From Burhinus oedicnemus (Eukaryota > Chordata > Aves > Charadriiformes > Burhinidae), in assembly GCA_008921705.1 (NCBI GenBank), contig VFFE01007068.1, positions 177,138-241,137 on the forward strand: a stretch of DNA of 64,000 nt. The letters are read 5' to 3'. Shown here in pieces: positions 1-15,300 of this stretch. A program made the translations under genes and the position numbers. How positions within the stretch are numbered: position 1 is the first letter of the stretch; every line of letters begins with the position of its first letter. The notes below the pieces were generated by a model. The model was not told where the DNA came from. It did not search any database and saw only the letters and a list, made by a program, of their open reading frames with translations.

Positions 1-206
1 GTTCTTTTTCTTTTTCTTTTCCTTTTTCTTTTCCTTTTCCTTTTCCTTTTCCTTTTTCTTTTCCTTTTCCTTTTCCTTTTCTTTTCTTTTCTTTTCTTTT
101 CTTTTCTTTTCTTTTCTTTTCTTTTCTTTTCTTTTCTTTTCTTTTCTTTTCTTTTCTTTTCTTTTCTTTTCTTTTCTTTTCTTTTCTTTTCTTTTCTTTT
201 CTTTTC
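1..206. repeat. CTTTT/CCTTTT pyrimidine microsatellite
   Basis: Nearly pure pyrimidine on the + strand: imperfect CTTTTT/CCTTTT at the left edge, then about 25 clean CTTTT units. It ends about 48 nt before the acceptor of the first MUC6 exon. Its left end is outside the window. Confidence 0.95.
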
Positions 207-253
207 TCTTTCCTAACTTTCTGTGTTTAATGTCCATGTTTTATTTTCGTTAG

Positions 254-348
254 AAATATCTGCTGAGAGTCATTGCTCCATTCTTACCAAGAAGGGTACA
301 GTGTTCGAGAAATGCCATGCTGTGGTGAACCCTATTCCTTTCTACAAG
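254..348 (+). CDS. MUC6: MUC6 exon: C8 of D2, first part
   Basis: Acceptor TTTTCGTTAG and donor AAG|GTAGG. It reads [18 protein letters not shown] and ends FYK, the opening of a C8 cysteine module. It starts in phase 1 and ends in phase 0, matching the exon at 1010. Confidence 0.85.
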
Positions 349-3300
349 GTAGGAAATTAAGATAGACAGTGTACAGAGGGAGTCGAAATATGGACCAGAA
401 TGTACTCATATATGGTGTTCCACTCATTTGGATCAGCAATGCATAGAAGCTAAGGAACAAGTTTGGTTTTGAAAATTATGTCTCCACCACACTTAAAGTC
501 TGTTTCTTCATAGGCACCAGTCCCATCCCTATGAATCAGAAGGTATTTTTGCTCATGTTGCAGTTCTCCATGTCAAAAACTTTAACTATGCAAAGTACTG
601 ATTTTCCCATGTGCAGAATTTAGCTCATTATATTTGCAAATCTTCACAAAACATCTTGAAAATTAAAAAAGAAAAGCAGCGAATAAACAAAGGCATTTTG
701 GGGTACTAAGTATATTTTATTCATGTCAATCAGGCAATTAATCTGATCTTATTCATCAGTTTTAGCTATGCAATAATATGTATTTTGCATGACTTACCTC
801 TGCAATTCAGCACAAAATCATAGAATCATTTAGGTTAGAAAAGATCTTTAAGATCGTCGAGTCCAACCGTAAACGTAACGCTGCCAAGTCCACTACTAAA
901 GGATGTCCATAAGCGGCACATCTACAGGTCTTTTAAATAACTCCAGGGTTTAGCACTTGCAAATGTCTGCTCCCCAGTAACAGAGTACTCTCCATGTATT
1001 GGGTTTCAGAGATGTGTCTACCAAGCCTGTAATTATGAAGAGACCTTTCCTTATATTTGTTCTGCTCTGGGATCGTATGCACGAACATGCAGTTCAATGG
1101 GTTTAATCCTTGAGAACTGGAGAAACAGTATGGACAATTGTAGTAAGTACCTGAACCAACTCTTAATAGTCTGCCATCAGATGAGTGCATGCATACAGGT
1201 CTATCTGTTTCCTTTTAGAATATTCTCATGTTTGATTCACCTATGACAAAACTGAATAAGAGCAAGAACATATTTTAAAATGACTTGTCAGTTATTAAAA
1301 AAGAACTACTTATTGTTCAAATAGGCCAACTAACAGGTATAAAAGTCATAATCCCAGGAGCTGCTGACTTCACAGATGTATCATAACACAACAAAAAATA
1401 TAAGTGGTAAAGCAGTATTCTAAACAGTGTCCAAATCATCCAAAGAGTAATGAGAAAAGTAGTGAACAGAAAGAAGAGGAAAGCAGAAATGGGATAACAG
1501 ATATCCAACTCCTGAATATTCTTCTAGTCTGTTTCAGAAAAGGATTGCTATTTTAAGACTACATGAATAAGATTACTCATATGCTTTAAGGTGAGCATGT
1601 GGATGCTTCCAGGACTTGATAATTAAGTGATGGAATAGGCAGATAATAAAGCTATACTGTACTGTAAGATGAGAAAGAACTAGGAAAAACTCTGGTTGCA
1701 GATGTGATTTTGCGATTATGCAACTTAGACATAGGCACAGGTTTCACAGTTACTCAAAAATATATTGTTGTTTCTGCAAAGCTTCTCTTTGCATTATTTT
1801 ATTCCAAGATACACAAAGAAGCAATAAGGTATTTAACCTTCATAAAACTTCCAAACAGCTACATGGTTGGTGTTCAGCCCTGGTCTGCAATATATTTTGC
1901 TAGAGCTCCACATCCACAGGAAGAGAAGCAATAGGAAGCATTGAGCATTGAAGCTGTTGACACAGTACATGCAGCACATTATGAGCACAGTTATCTTTCA
2001 CAAGGAAGAGGATAAGGAAATGAAGTTTAACATACACTCTTGTCTTGTTTTACAGCCATTACTTGTACTGGCAATCAAACATTCAGCTACAACACTCAGG
2101 CATGTGACAGGACATGCTTGTCACTCTCCAACCGAGCCCTGGAATGTCATCCAACTGACATCCCTATTGAAGGCTGCCATTGTCCTGAAGGAATGTACTT
2201 GAACCACAAGAATGAGTGTGTTCGTAAATCATATTGTCCCTGCTATTTAGAAGATAGAAAGTACATCTTGCCTGACCAGTCCACAATAACTGGTGGGATT
2301 ACCTGGTAAGTGTGTCAAGTTTAAAGATTAACAAACAAAGTGGAGACAAGGGAACTTCACGTGCCTCTGTGGAGGGTTAATGGCAGTAAGCAGCTAAGCA
2401 CCACACAGCCACTTGCTCACTCCCCTTCAGCTAGATGCAGAAGAACATCAGAAGGGCAAAGACAAGAATATTTGTGGGCTGAGATAGAGACAGTTTAATA
2501 ACTTCCTTTATTATTAATAAGCAAAAATAAGCTTATTTCATAAGCAAAGCGGCATGTGCAATCAAAGCTAAGTAAGGAATTAATTCACTACTTCCCATCA
2601 GCAGGCAGATGTTTAGACATTTCCAGGAAAGCATGACTTTGTCATGCATAATGGTTACTTACGAAGACAAGCACCGTAACTCTGAACATTCCTCCTTCCT
2701 CCATCTTTAACTGAGCTTTTATTGCTGAGCATGATGTTGTATAGTATGGAATATCTCTTTGGTCAGTTCAGGTCAGCTGTTCTGGCTGGGTCCCCTCCCA
2801 GCTTCTTGTGCACTCCCAGCTTACTCACTGGCAGGGCAGCATGAGAAGCAGAGACGGCCTTGACATTGTTCAGCAGTAGCTAAAACAACATCATGTTATC
2901 AACACTGTTTTGGTGACAAACCCAAAACATAGCACCGTCGAGCTGCTACGAAGACAAGTAACTTCATTCCAGCCAAAATCAGTACAGTCTCTTACTTTTA
3001 ATAGCAAAAGTTTATTTTTTAAGACATCTTTTTTGCCCTTTCCTAAAATATAAAAATTCTTAAATGAACTAAGAGCATTTAACTTACCTTAAGCTTGGAA
3101 ATATTAAGGAAAAAATTAGAAATAGGTAAGATCTGATTATTCATAGTAGGACATTTTGTCAACAGCATCTGGACAGCTATATATAAACCTCAAGAATGAC
3201 TTGATAGGCCATCATAACAGTTACGTTAAAAACTGATGTTACTGTATACTACAGAAAGTAAAGAGAGGCAAGTTGACTCATTCCATTTTGAAGGATGGGG

Positions 3301-6300
3301 AGGAGCTAGTAACATAAATGAAATATTTCCAGTGGTGAGAAACATGAAGCCATTTTGCAGAAAAATTAAAATTTCTTTCTTAGGAGAGAGGAGAGAATTG
3401 CATTGAAATTCTTTTTTTTTTTTCCCCTAGCTACTGCGTTAATGGGAGGCTAAGTTGCACAGGCAAACCTCAAAATCCTGCAGGTATGGGTCTGTTGTGG
3501 TTTACTTGGGAACATACTCTTTTCCCCTCTGTTGTAAAATTGCTACTTCATAATCTCTCCAATGTTTGTTTTTCCTCCTTTTTCCTAGAAAGCTGCAAAG
3601 CTCCGAAGAAATATGTATCATGTTCTGACACTTTAGAAAACAAGTATGGAGCTGCATGTGCCCCTACCTGTCAGATGCTGGCTACTGGAATTGAATGTGT
3701 AAGTTTCACAGCTCTGGGATATTTATCCTCTTGAGAGAGGAAGAATAGTCTAGTTGTTACTTAGAACCTGACTATGTTCCTTCTAGTGAAACGAAAGGAG
3801 ATATTTCTTCTAACGTGATACAGTTAAACATCAGACTTTTCCACAGACTCTGGACACTAAAAAATTACATATATTCAAGAAGTGATTAAAGTAATTAAAT
3901 TGAATGAATTAATGAATGAAATTCTATTAAATGCATATAATAAAAATCCATTAAGGGTTCTTAACTACATGGCTATGACCTCTGGCTCAGGTATTCCATA
4001 AGCTGCATGTCACTGGAAACGGATAGAACATGTGGTTTATTCTTCCTGTTCTATTCTTTCCCAGCTATCTGCTGCTCATAGTCACAGGATGCAAGAGACC
4101 TAGGCTAGGTGGATTTCTGCTCTGTCCTGATAGGGTTATCTTATGCCTTTATATTAAGGAAACAGACTAATTGGAAGAATTGTAATAAGCTTCCTTGATA
4201 AAAAGAAACTTTTGTTGTACTTTGTCTGAAAGATCAGTAGCCATGAAAGATAAATTTTTCAGAGTCTTCAAGTCTGTTTAATATCTCACACAATAGGTAT
4301 ATCTTACAACTTCAATGAAACTAGTTCAATTGACTAGTATATTAGTACAAAGAAAATTACAAAACTGAAATCAAGTCAAAACTAGAACTTAGCACAGGGT
4401 CACTTTTGACACCATTCACATACAAGATAAAATGCATCTCACATTTGTTTTCATTTTGCAACCTGTTGATCTTTACCAGATACCCACCAAATGTGAATCA
4501 GGCTGTGTCTGTGCTGATGGGCTATATGAAAATCTCGATGGCAGGTGTGTTCCAGCTGAGGAGTGTCCATGTGAATATGGTGGTCTTGCTTATGGAAAAG
4601 GTGAACAGATCCAAACTGAATGTGAGATCTGGTAAGAATCACACAGTTTTCCATTGCAGAACCTCTGTTTCACTAAACCGTACAGCTACATAACGAAAGT
4701 GTTTAGCTGACAGAAGAGTAGGAAACAGCAACAGCTGAATGGAAGGCAAAGCACAGAGGTAATAAAGAGAAGCTTAACATTTGACAATATATACATATAG
4801 ACAAAAGAGTCATGGTACTGGCTTCAGGGATAATTTCTGCCATATGCATATGCAGGATTAAGGGCATCCAGTAGGGCCTGTAACACTAAACTACATAAGG
4901 TCAAGGATTAACAGCTCCAACTAAACAAAGATGAGGGCACAATCTTCCTTCTTTTCTGTAGATAAAACCAACACCCCCCCCAAAGATTGTTTTCATCTCT
5001 TTTTAGCAGCATCCTCAAAGTACTTTATTCCCTTTCCAGTTACTAATCTAGTATTTAAAAACCACCACCACCACCCAAACTACACAGAACAGTGACATCT
5101 GTTCTCATTAAGAGCAAAAATAAGTTATTTTTATATTCTTTCTTTCATGACAAAAGAAGGCAAAAATGACTTAAGATTTCTTTATCATGAGTTCATTTTC
5201 TAGACAGTCCATAAGCTTTAGTTATGATTCTTGCATTAATTGTAACTTGGTCACAGTGTACACAAGTCAATTAAATGAACATTTTATATGTGAAAATGCA
5301 TATATGTAAAAAGAAGTAGGTTAAGGTTTTCTTTGAAATCTGAATATGGTTTCTCTTCTCATTCCCAGCACTTGCACAAAAGGCAAATGGAAATGTGTTC
5401 AGAAATCAAAGTGTTCCTCAACATGTAATCTGTATGGAGAAGGCCACATCACCACTTTTGATGGACAGCGTTTTGTGTTTGACGGCAACTGTGAATACAT
5501 ATTAGCTATGGTAATCTGCCTCTTACTGCTTGTTTTGGCAGTATCTTAGCATCAGGAAATAGCTTGATTTAAATGGCTAATAAAAATATCCTAAGATGCA
5601 TCTGTAACTAATAGAGCAATTTGAATCTTTATAAATATTTTATGTGGTTTTATATTTTCTGCTTATTTCAATACTTAGGATGAAAAGACTTCACTTCTGA
5701 AAACACAGTTTTTTCATGCAATTACAACCAATTTTAGATTTAATAACATGTTTAAATAGTTATTGAATCATATGTATTCTGTACCAGCCAACTATATATT
5801 TCAGGGAAGTGATGTCAGTTTGACTACCAAATCAGAGGTCATCAACTCCCAAAACAGGCAGAATCAAAATAACGACATGTTTAAGCTTTCTTTACTTTTT
5901 TATGCTTTTTTTTTTATGTTGGAAGACTCCAGACACGGAGTTTATTGGGTCTTTGTGCTTTTTGTGGTTTGCTTTATTTTCTTTTTAGGATGGCTGCAGT
6001 GTTAATAGACCTGTTTCCTCTTTTAAAATTGTTACTGAGAATGTCATCTGTGGGAAATCAGGGGTTACATGCTCCAGATCCATCAGCATTTACCTTGGGG
6101 TAAGATCTTAATTCTGTTGTTATCCAGTGGAATAGGTATTTTAAGCCCATGTTTGCTTCCCTTTTGGAAGCTTTATGTGTGTATTTGAAGTGATATCTTG
6201 TAAGTCAAATTATGTGCTGAATTTCAGTTTTAGTAGGAATTGCCATCAGGTTTTCTTTCAATTCTCATGTCGATGTTTCAGTCCCCAAACTTCTTGCTTG

Positions 6301-9300
6301 TGTAGAAGCTGTACAATTTTGAACTTTACTGCCTCAGCAGTGAATTGCTCAGTCAAAAGATATTGATTTCCCCCGCTGCCAAAGTCAGGAAAACAATAAT
6401 ATCAAATCGAGGAATTCTCATAACGGATGATTAGCAAAATCTCTCCAAATTTCTCTAAGTCCAGGTAATATCTGCAATTCAAAATATATCCAGATCTTAC
6501 CTGAGATGTATCCGTGAAACTACAGCAATGAGCAGTTACCTCATTTCCACTGCTGTGTGACAGCTTCTAGAACTGGGTAAGTTTTACTGTTCGCAGTTCT
6601 ATGGGACAGTAATGCCCGGTAGTATCAGATTATCTTAAGAGTCCTTCATTATCTGAAAGAGAGAAGAAAATGGACAGATGAGATTTTATCCCAAGGAACA
6701 GTCACTACAAGCAGTACACGTTTGCCACATTGCTGACTAAATACTGAGTTTCACCGGTCAGTGCCATGCTGAAAAAGTTTGTTTGCTTAGGAACCAGTTT
6801 CATAAATGCATTCTCCAGCCAAACCTTTCTGTTGATTATCTAGACATTGAAACACTGCAGTATGACAGGAGTAATAAAAGTACACATGAGAGTGGGAGAC
6901 AGTAAAAGAGCTCAAGACAGAGTGCTATTTTCTCTGTAACTTTTTGATTATTCTTAGGAACACATGAAACAGACTTCCTCTACTCTCCTGGCTGCACGCA
7001 GATGACAATATTATTTCCACCAAATGCAGTCAGAGTGCTAACCTACCGAACAACAAGGGTGGAACAATGACAGATATTTATGTTTCCCATGAACATTTGC
7101 ATAAGCATACAAAATAATTCCAAGGGGGTAAAAAAGCCTCTAAAATAGAATCATAGAAGAGAATAGAATCATAGAATGGTTTGGGTTGGAAGGGACCTTT
7201 AAAGGTCATCCAGCCCAACGCTGCTGCAATAAGCAGGGACATCTTCAACTAGATCTGGTTGCTCAGAGCCCTGTCCAATCTGACCTTGAACGTTTCCAGG
7301 GATGAGGCATCAACCACCCCTCTGGACAACTTCTTCCAGTGTTTCACCGCCCTCAGCGCAAAAAATTTCTTCCTTGTATCTAGTCTAAATCTACCCTCTC
7401 TTAATTTAAAACCTCGTCCTATCGCTACAGGCACTACTAAAAAGTCTGTCCCCATCTTTCTTATAAGCCCCCTTTACGTACTGGAAGGCCGCCATAAGAT
7501 CTCCCTGGAGTATTCTCTTCTCCAGGCTGAACAACCCCAACGCTCTCAGCCTTTCCTCATAGGAGAGGTGTTCCAGCCCTCTGATCATTTTTGTGGCCCT
7601 TCTCTGGGCCCCGCTCCAACACGTCCACGTGTTTCCTGGGCTCAGGGCTCCAGAGCTGGACGTAGTATCAGGGTCTCACCAGAGCGGAGTAGAAGGGCAG
7701 AATCATCTCCCTTGACCTGCTGGCCACACTTCTTTTGATGCAGCCCAGGATACAGTTGGCTTTCTGGGCTGCTCGTGCTCATTACTGGCTCATGTACAGC
7801 TTTTCATCTACCAGTACCCCCAAGTCATTCTCGGTAGGGCTGCCCTCAGTCTTTGTCCCCCAGCCTGTATTCATACCGGGGGTTGCCCAGACCCAGGAAG
7901 AGGCCCTTGCACTTGGCCTCGTTGAACCTCATGAGGTTCACACAGACCCACTTCTTGAGCTTGTCCAGGTCTCTCTGAATGGCATCCCATCCCTCAGGTG
8001 TGCCAACTGCACCACTCAGCTTGGTGTCATCTGCAGCCTTGCTGAGGGTGCATTCAATCCCATTCTCTACATCGTCGATGAAGGTATTAAAACACCATTC
8101 ATCCATCTGGACATTGAGCCCTTGAGCACTACTCTTTGGATGCAACCATCCAACCAATTCCTCCTCCACCAAACAGTCCAGCCATCAAATCCATCTCTCT
8201 CCAAGTTAGACAGAAGGATGTTGTGGGGGACCATGTCAAAGGCCTTACAGAAGTCCAGATAGATGACATCCGTAACTCTTCCCTTGTCCACTGATGAAGT
8301 CACTCCATCACAGAAGGCCACTAGGTTGGTCAGGCAGGACTTGCCCTTGGTCAAGCCATGCTGGCTGTCTCAAATCACCTGCCTGTTCTCCATGTGCCTT
8401 AACATAGCTTCTAGGAGGATCTGTTCAACGACCTTCCCAGGCACAGACGTGAGTCTGACAGGCTGGTAGTTCCCAGGATCCTTCTCTCTACCCATTTTAA
8501 AAATGGGTGCAATGTTTCCCTTTTTCCACTCACTGGGGACTTCGCCTGACTGCCGTGACTTTTCAAAAATAAGTGGGAATGTCAAGACAGTCTGTAATAG
8601 CACAGCATCTGATCAAAAGCAATGTGACAGAGAGTAAGGAAAATACTGAAACTTGTTACGTTATAACATCCAGATAAATTTTATTCCAGAATTTGACATT
8701 CATACTGCGAGATGAAACATTCACTATTTCTGGGGAAAATTCTGGAGTACGATATAACGTGAAAAAGAATGCCCTTCACCTGATGTTTGATATCATTATC
8801 CCAGGAAAATACAACATGACCCTTATCTGGAATAAGCACATGAACTTCTTCATCAAGATCTCTAGAGAAACACAGGTATTGCAGAATAACTTCGTCAGTA
8901 AACTGTCCTTCAATTCAGACTGAACTGCACATTTGGTGACAGTTGCCTTGACTCTATATGATGGCAAAAGTTTTTCAGAGATGCTACTAGCAATTAATTT
9001 TCATCATTATCTCCAAAACAACACAGATTTTCACTAGAGGCTGATTTTTGAGTGATTACCCTACTGCATTCAGGAAATTTTTGAGTTAAATGCTTACATT
9101 TTATATAACTGCATGGTTGAATTTGATCTCTAAATGATGACGGTTTACATTTTAGAGGAGAAACACATTCATCCACTGATGAAGAGAACCTCATGCACAA
9201 GATGCTAAGAATGTACGAGAGAGTATTTGTAGATCACATTCACTACTAAAGCACAGGAAACTGTCAGTAATCAAAAGGGAAGGCAAGTAATTGTAACTTG

Positions 9301-12300
9301 CTGAACTGACATTGCTGGTTTCATTTAATCTAGGAAACTATATGCGGTTTGTGTGGGAACTATAATGGCAATATGAAGGATGATTTTGAAACTCGAAGCA
9401 AGTATGTGGCATCAAATGAATTGGAATTTGTCAATTCTTGGAAAGAGAATCCTCTGTGTGGGGATGTGTACTTTGTAGTGGATCCCTGTAGCAAGAACCC
9501 TTATCGTAAAGCATGGGCAGAAAAGACGTGTGCCATCATCAACAGCCAAGTCTTTTCTGCCTGTCACAATAAGGTAAGAATTGTTTCGGCTTTCTTTTTA
9601 TTTATAGGCACAATCTGTATTCTACCAAAATGTCCACACTCCAACACTTGATTATCTCTTCCCCAAAATGCTTTAATAATATATATAAAAAATGTTTTAT
9701 GGCTATGTTTTAATAAAATATATATAAAATGTTTTATGGCTCTCATGTATGTTAATCTTCATCCTCTATTATTTGCACTTCACCAGCCCTTTTGTAAGCC
9801 CAAAAGCTAAGTATGACATTAACTAGTTAGTTAAAAATATCAGAGTGAAAAAGTAACAGAAATTAGTCAGTCTATTGATGATACATGATACTGATCAATG
9901 CACTGTTTACTCTCTTGAAATCACTTAGCCTTTGTTAGAAAACCAAACTTAAGGAAAGCCTGAAAACACTTGTTCTTATCAGTAAATCAACAGTATTACT
10001 TAGAACATGCACATCAGCCCAAGAGCAAAGTATCATCAACCCCCTTATTTGTTTTAAATTACCCACTTTGTTGAAATGAAAATATCACAAGGTTCATCAC
10101 AACCAGGCCTTCTAAACAAAACCATCCATTTTCAGGAGGTGGAAACAAGTGAGAAATGTGGATAATGCTGCAGTGCTCATGCATGTCCATGGAAGGTGTA
10201 CAGCTGACAAACTTAGACACTTGTGCCTGAATGAATGTGGGGGTTTGCGTTTTTTTTTTAGCTGACTATACATAATATGTTCAGGACTAATATGAATTTA
10301 GAAATACGTATCTGGCTAAACATCATCAGTTTCTATTGTTGATGTGGAGACACATTCTTGCTAAGATTTGTATGAAGTAGGACTGCAATGGCTTTGACAA
10401 GTGTTCAGAGGAAGTACTAGTTACTCTCACTTAAAGGAACACGTATTGTTTAGCCCAGGGAAAAACACCTTCTTAACAAATAGGCACAAAAGAATCCTAG
10501 AAAATTCCTTACTTTGTTTTCCAATGCAGGTGAATCGTATGCCTTACTACGAGGCCTGTGTTCGAGACTCTTGTGGTTGTGACATTGGAGGGGACTGTGA
10601 ATGTATGTGTGATGCCATTGCAGTATATGCCATGGCATGCTTAGATAAAGGTATCTGCATTGACTGGAGGACCCCCGAGTTTTGTCGTAAGTTTCTTTAA
10701 GCTCTCTTTAAAAAGGTTTAAGAGATTATTATTGTTACTGTGAGTATTATTAATATAGCAACATAGGTAATTTCTTAATAAGCACCTCCTAAGTTGCATT
10801 TTCTTTATGGGCAAATAGTTGACTTCAGTCAGCTGAGTTCTGAAATCTGTAGTTTTCATTTATGCTAAATTAACCAAAATATTATATCTCTTTTTACCAT
10901 GGAGTAAGGAGAGAGAAAATAATGTGGTCACAGAAGGCAGACTGTTTCTTTTGCTGCCACTGTATAGTGAACTGTCAGTTTGTCAGCAGGAGTATGAAGC
11001 TGTAAAAAAATGTGTTTCATTTTAGCTATGATGAAATCACCTTCTGTGTGGATGTCAAGGAAATAAAGACAGCTGTGTTGGCTGGAACACTGTAAAACGG
11101 GAAAAAGATACCAAGGTGTTCCAGAGCACCATATATGGAAGAAAAAAGAAGATGAGTGTGTTATAAATCAATGCTAGAGTTGTCATCTTTGATGGCTTCT
11201 TTTCAATATTTGACTACATTATGCATTAAAAATTGTGGAAATGCCTGTGTAGTGCATTTGCAAAAAGGAAACTGACTTCACTGGAGAGTAGATTTCAATT
11301 TGCATCAGAAGCTAATAATTTCAGTGACAAAATTTTTGATTCAAACTGTTTATTAATTTTGTCTTCCCTTTAGTCCTTTGAAAATAACATGCCATTAATT
11401 TGAAAAATTCTGATTTCTCTCTTGCTTTTACCTTTTTTAGCTGTCTATTGTGAGTATTACAATTCTCATAAAAAACCAGGAAGTGATGATGCTTATTCCT
11501 ATGGCTACAACAATGACAACTGCACCTGGCATTACAGGCCTTGTAATTGTCCAAATCAAAACTACAAATATGTCAACATTGAAGGTAATAAACTATACTA
11601 GTGTAAACCAGGAAATAGTAACACAGTAGTTATTTTCAATGCTGTTTTTTAAATCAGTCATACCACAGTTAAATAATGGTATTCTAATTGAGCCTATTTT
11701 TCAAGCAGTTTTGCTTGCTACTACTGCTTTAAATACATAATCAATTCACTACCTGTACTACATCTAGCTTTATATTGAGCTCAGCTTATCTTGAGGAGAA
11801 ATTTTCTGACTTGCACCAAATCAAAAGAATACACTGTACTTAGGTAAGAAAACATGTGGAGAGAGCAGATAATATTCTTATTATAAAAATGGGAATAGTT
11901 GGAGAAACCAAAAAAATTACTACATAGGCAGACCCTTCTTCTGAGAATGACATTGGAAATGCTTACCTGAATAGATGTTGTTGCAATCGATACAATTTTT
12001 TAATAACAGAACTGTAAGATATTAGATTATAAATATTATAAATTAAATGCTGTTCTCTGAGAAATGTAAAAGAAACTTCTCTTCCCTTTTTTTCAGGCTG
12101 TTACAACTGCTCTCATGATGAATACTTTGACCATGAGAAAGAAAGATGCATGCCATGTGGTAAGCAGCAACATATATACTCATTCTCTTTCTCCACAGTA
12201 GCTGGAAAACAATACTAAAACATTTGTATGTTCTCAAATAAGGTATTTTTCCTAGTACATCTTAATTAATGGTGAAATACTGGAAGAGGTTGCCCAGAGA

Positions 12301-15300
12301 GGTGGTAGATGCCCCATCCCTGGGAACATTCAAGGTCAGGTTGGACGGGGCGCTGAGCAACCAGATCTAGTTGAAGGTGTTCCTGCTCATTGCAGGAGGG
12401 CTGGACAAGGTGACCTTTAAAGGTCCCTTCCAACCCAAACTATTTTATGATTCTATGATACTAATGAACGTTCATCCCAACTTCCTTCAAAATAACCCTA
12501 TTACTGTACTGCTAGTATGTAAAACTTCAGTTGATAAATAAAGGAACGAAAAAAACTAATTAAAAGAAGGATTAGGGTAGGGAATGCTATAATACAGAAG
12601 CTGGATGAACCTGACATTAGTTAGCAACATGAAAAGTTACGTTCATTGTAAATGTGAGTACTTTTCAAAATGTGGGTCTTCCTGAAAGCATATTGGTGTT
12701 CTGATCTGCGTGAGGGACTGACCCAGCAAAGCTATGGGTCTCAGATACATTCAACAGCTTTCACAAAAAAAGAGAACATACAAAATAGGATCAGACCTAG
12801 CTAATGGACTCTGCTTAGCAAATCTCTTTTTAGAGATTTTTTAAAACATTATTTTAACTTAAGGTTTATTACCATATGGTTTACTTCAATGAAAACCTCT
12901 TATTAAAGAATGTTTTGGATAGACTCTGTCTGCACAGTTTGGATTTTCATGCAGATGTAAAAAAAGTCAAGGACAATTTTTCTCATATTACAGAATTCTA
13001 ACCTGTGTAACCAGGTTCTCAGCTAGTGATCTACATTTACATCTGATTATGTGATTTACATACAAAAAAAAAATGTTTCCATTATCCCTGAAAAGTGGGG
13101 TGCCCTTAAGCATAAAAATCAAAAAGGTAGCAAAAACTTACTCCTGATTATTATTATTATTATTATTATTATGAGCTGTACTGATTGTCATTGTTTAAGT
13201 CCTTTGAGGTGAAGTTTATGACTGAAATATGTAATATTAAGCATTTTCAGGAATATCTCACTAATTAACACAAACCCTAGAATCCAATATGAAATTTGCC
13301 TTATTTGGAATATTTTAATATGCTTTCATTCACAAACGCAACCTGTTCTACCTTTACACAACAGGACACGAAAGCACTAGTACCACACCTGCAACGTCTT
13401 CACCTTCAACAGGTTAGTTTATGTAGTTGACCAAACTAGTACTTACACTCTGGTATATGTCCTGATATGTGTTTATGAGGTAAGCAATACCCTTTTTTGA
13501 AGTTTCAAATGCATAAGGTGCAATGATGAAAAATAACTTGGTATCATAATGATCACAAAAATTTTCCCAGAAATATTTGTTAGACATCTTAAGAAAAAAA
13601 ATTACTGAGAGAACAGTTTCCTGAGTGTACTTAGGCACTTCCAGATATCAGTAATGAAATATCTCCGTTAGTGAATAAATACTTCTGTCTTGTCTCTGAT
13701 GAACAGTGGGATCGAGCGCATCCTCAGCAAATTTGCAGGTGACACCAAGCTGAGTGGTGCAGTTGGCACACCTGAGGGATGGGATGCCATTCAGAGAGAC
13801 CTGGACAAGCTCAAGAAGTGGGTCTGTGTGAACCTCATGAGGTTCAAGAAGGCCAAGTGCAAGGGCCTCTTCCTGGGTCTGGGCAACCCCCGGTATGAAT
13901 ACAGGCTGGGGGACAAAGACTGAGGGCAGCCCTACCGAGAATGACTTGGGGGTACTGGTAGATGAAAAGTTGTACATGAGCCAGTAATGAGCACGAGCAG
14001 CCCAGAAAGCCAACTGTATCCTGGGCTGCATCAAAAGAAGCGTGGCCAGCAGGTCGAGGGAGATGATTCTGCCCTTCTACTCCGCTCTGGTGAGACCCTG
14101 ATACTACGTCCAGCTCTGGAGCCCTGAGCCCAGGAAACACGTGGACGTGTTGGAGCGGGGCCCAGAGAAGGGCCACAAAAATGATCAGAGGGCTGGAACA
14201 CCTCTCCTATGAGGAAAGGCTGAGAGCGTTGGGGTTGTTCAGCCTGGAGAAGAGAATACTCCAGGGAGATCTTATGGCGGCCTTCCAGTACGTAAAGGGG
14301 GCTTATAAGAAAGATGGGGACAGACTTTTTAGTAGTGCCTGTAGCGATAGGACGAGGTTTTAAATTAAGAGAGGGTAGATTTAGACTAGATACAAGGAAG
14401 AAATTTTTTGCGCTGAGGGTGGTGAAACACTGGAAGAAGTTGTCCAGAGGGGTGGTTGATGCCTCATCCCTGGAAACGTTCAAGGTCAGATTGGACAGGG
14501 CTCTGAGCAACCAGATCTAGTTGAAGATGTCCCTGCTTATTGCAGCAGCGTTGGGCTGGATGACCTTTAAAGGTCCCTTCCAACCCAAACCATTCTATGA
14601 TTCTATGATGTAAAAAATTCCTCAGAAATTGCATCACAGTTCTTAGTGGTGACTGGCCGTATAACACTTTGACAATTTAAGAAAGTCTTCTACAGCCTGA
14701 TCCAGGAAAGGAATCTATATATACTGATCTTAAATTTGTTAGAAATGGTATTGATTTTCCTGAAGATATATGGTATTGGGAAAATGTTACACTGTCAGCT
14801 GTGTGAATAATAAAATATAATTCCATCTCTGCTTCTATGCACAAGTATTTATGCCAAATTCACTTTAAAATGATGAAGAGAAATGTATAAAGCTTCTGTA
14901 AGAATTCCTGTTTAATGTATTCACTGCACATAACAGCAAAGGAGTAGATGGATAACTTCTGCCAAATGTTTCCTCTAAAAGGTAGTGGTTTTTAACAGTA
15001 GTTACTACTAATATTTATTAAGACAATGTTTTTACTTCAGAAAATAATTTTCAATTTATATAGGTATGTTATAAAGAGAATATCAGGAACTATTTCTTAT
15101 CCTTTGATTATTTTTTTTCTCTTATTAACAGCAGCGCAGCCTGAAGTAACGAGAACCTCTACCACAAGTACCCTACCAACAGTACCTAGTATTTCTTCTG
15201 CAGCTACTGTATCAACTGAAACTACAAATCCAACCGTAACCTCAAAAATCACAGTTCCAAGAACTTCATCAGCATCACTTCTTGTCACAATAAAGTCAAC

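Noticed and set aside
2040..2309. Start codon-based reading of the D2 TIL frame as a separate small protein
   Set aside because: The frame is bounded by a clear acceptor and donor and is an internal mucin exon; the ATG upstream lies in the intron.
7259..7738. 159-codon frame (and its twin 14031-14510) as a novel gene
   Set aside because: Antisense of the CR1 3' conserved region. The same peptide occurs in both CR1 copies.
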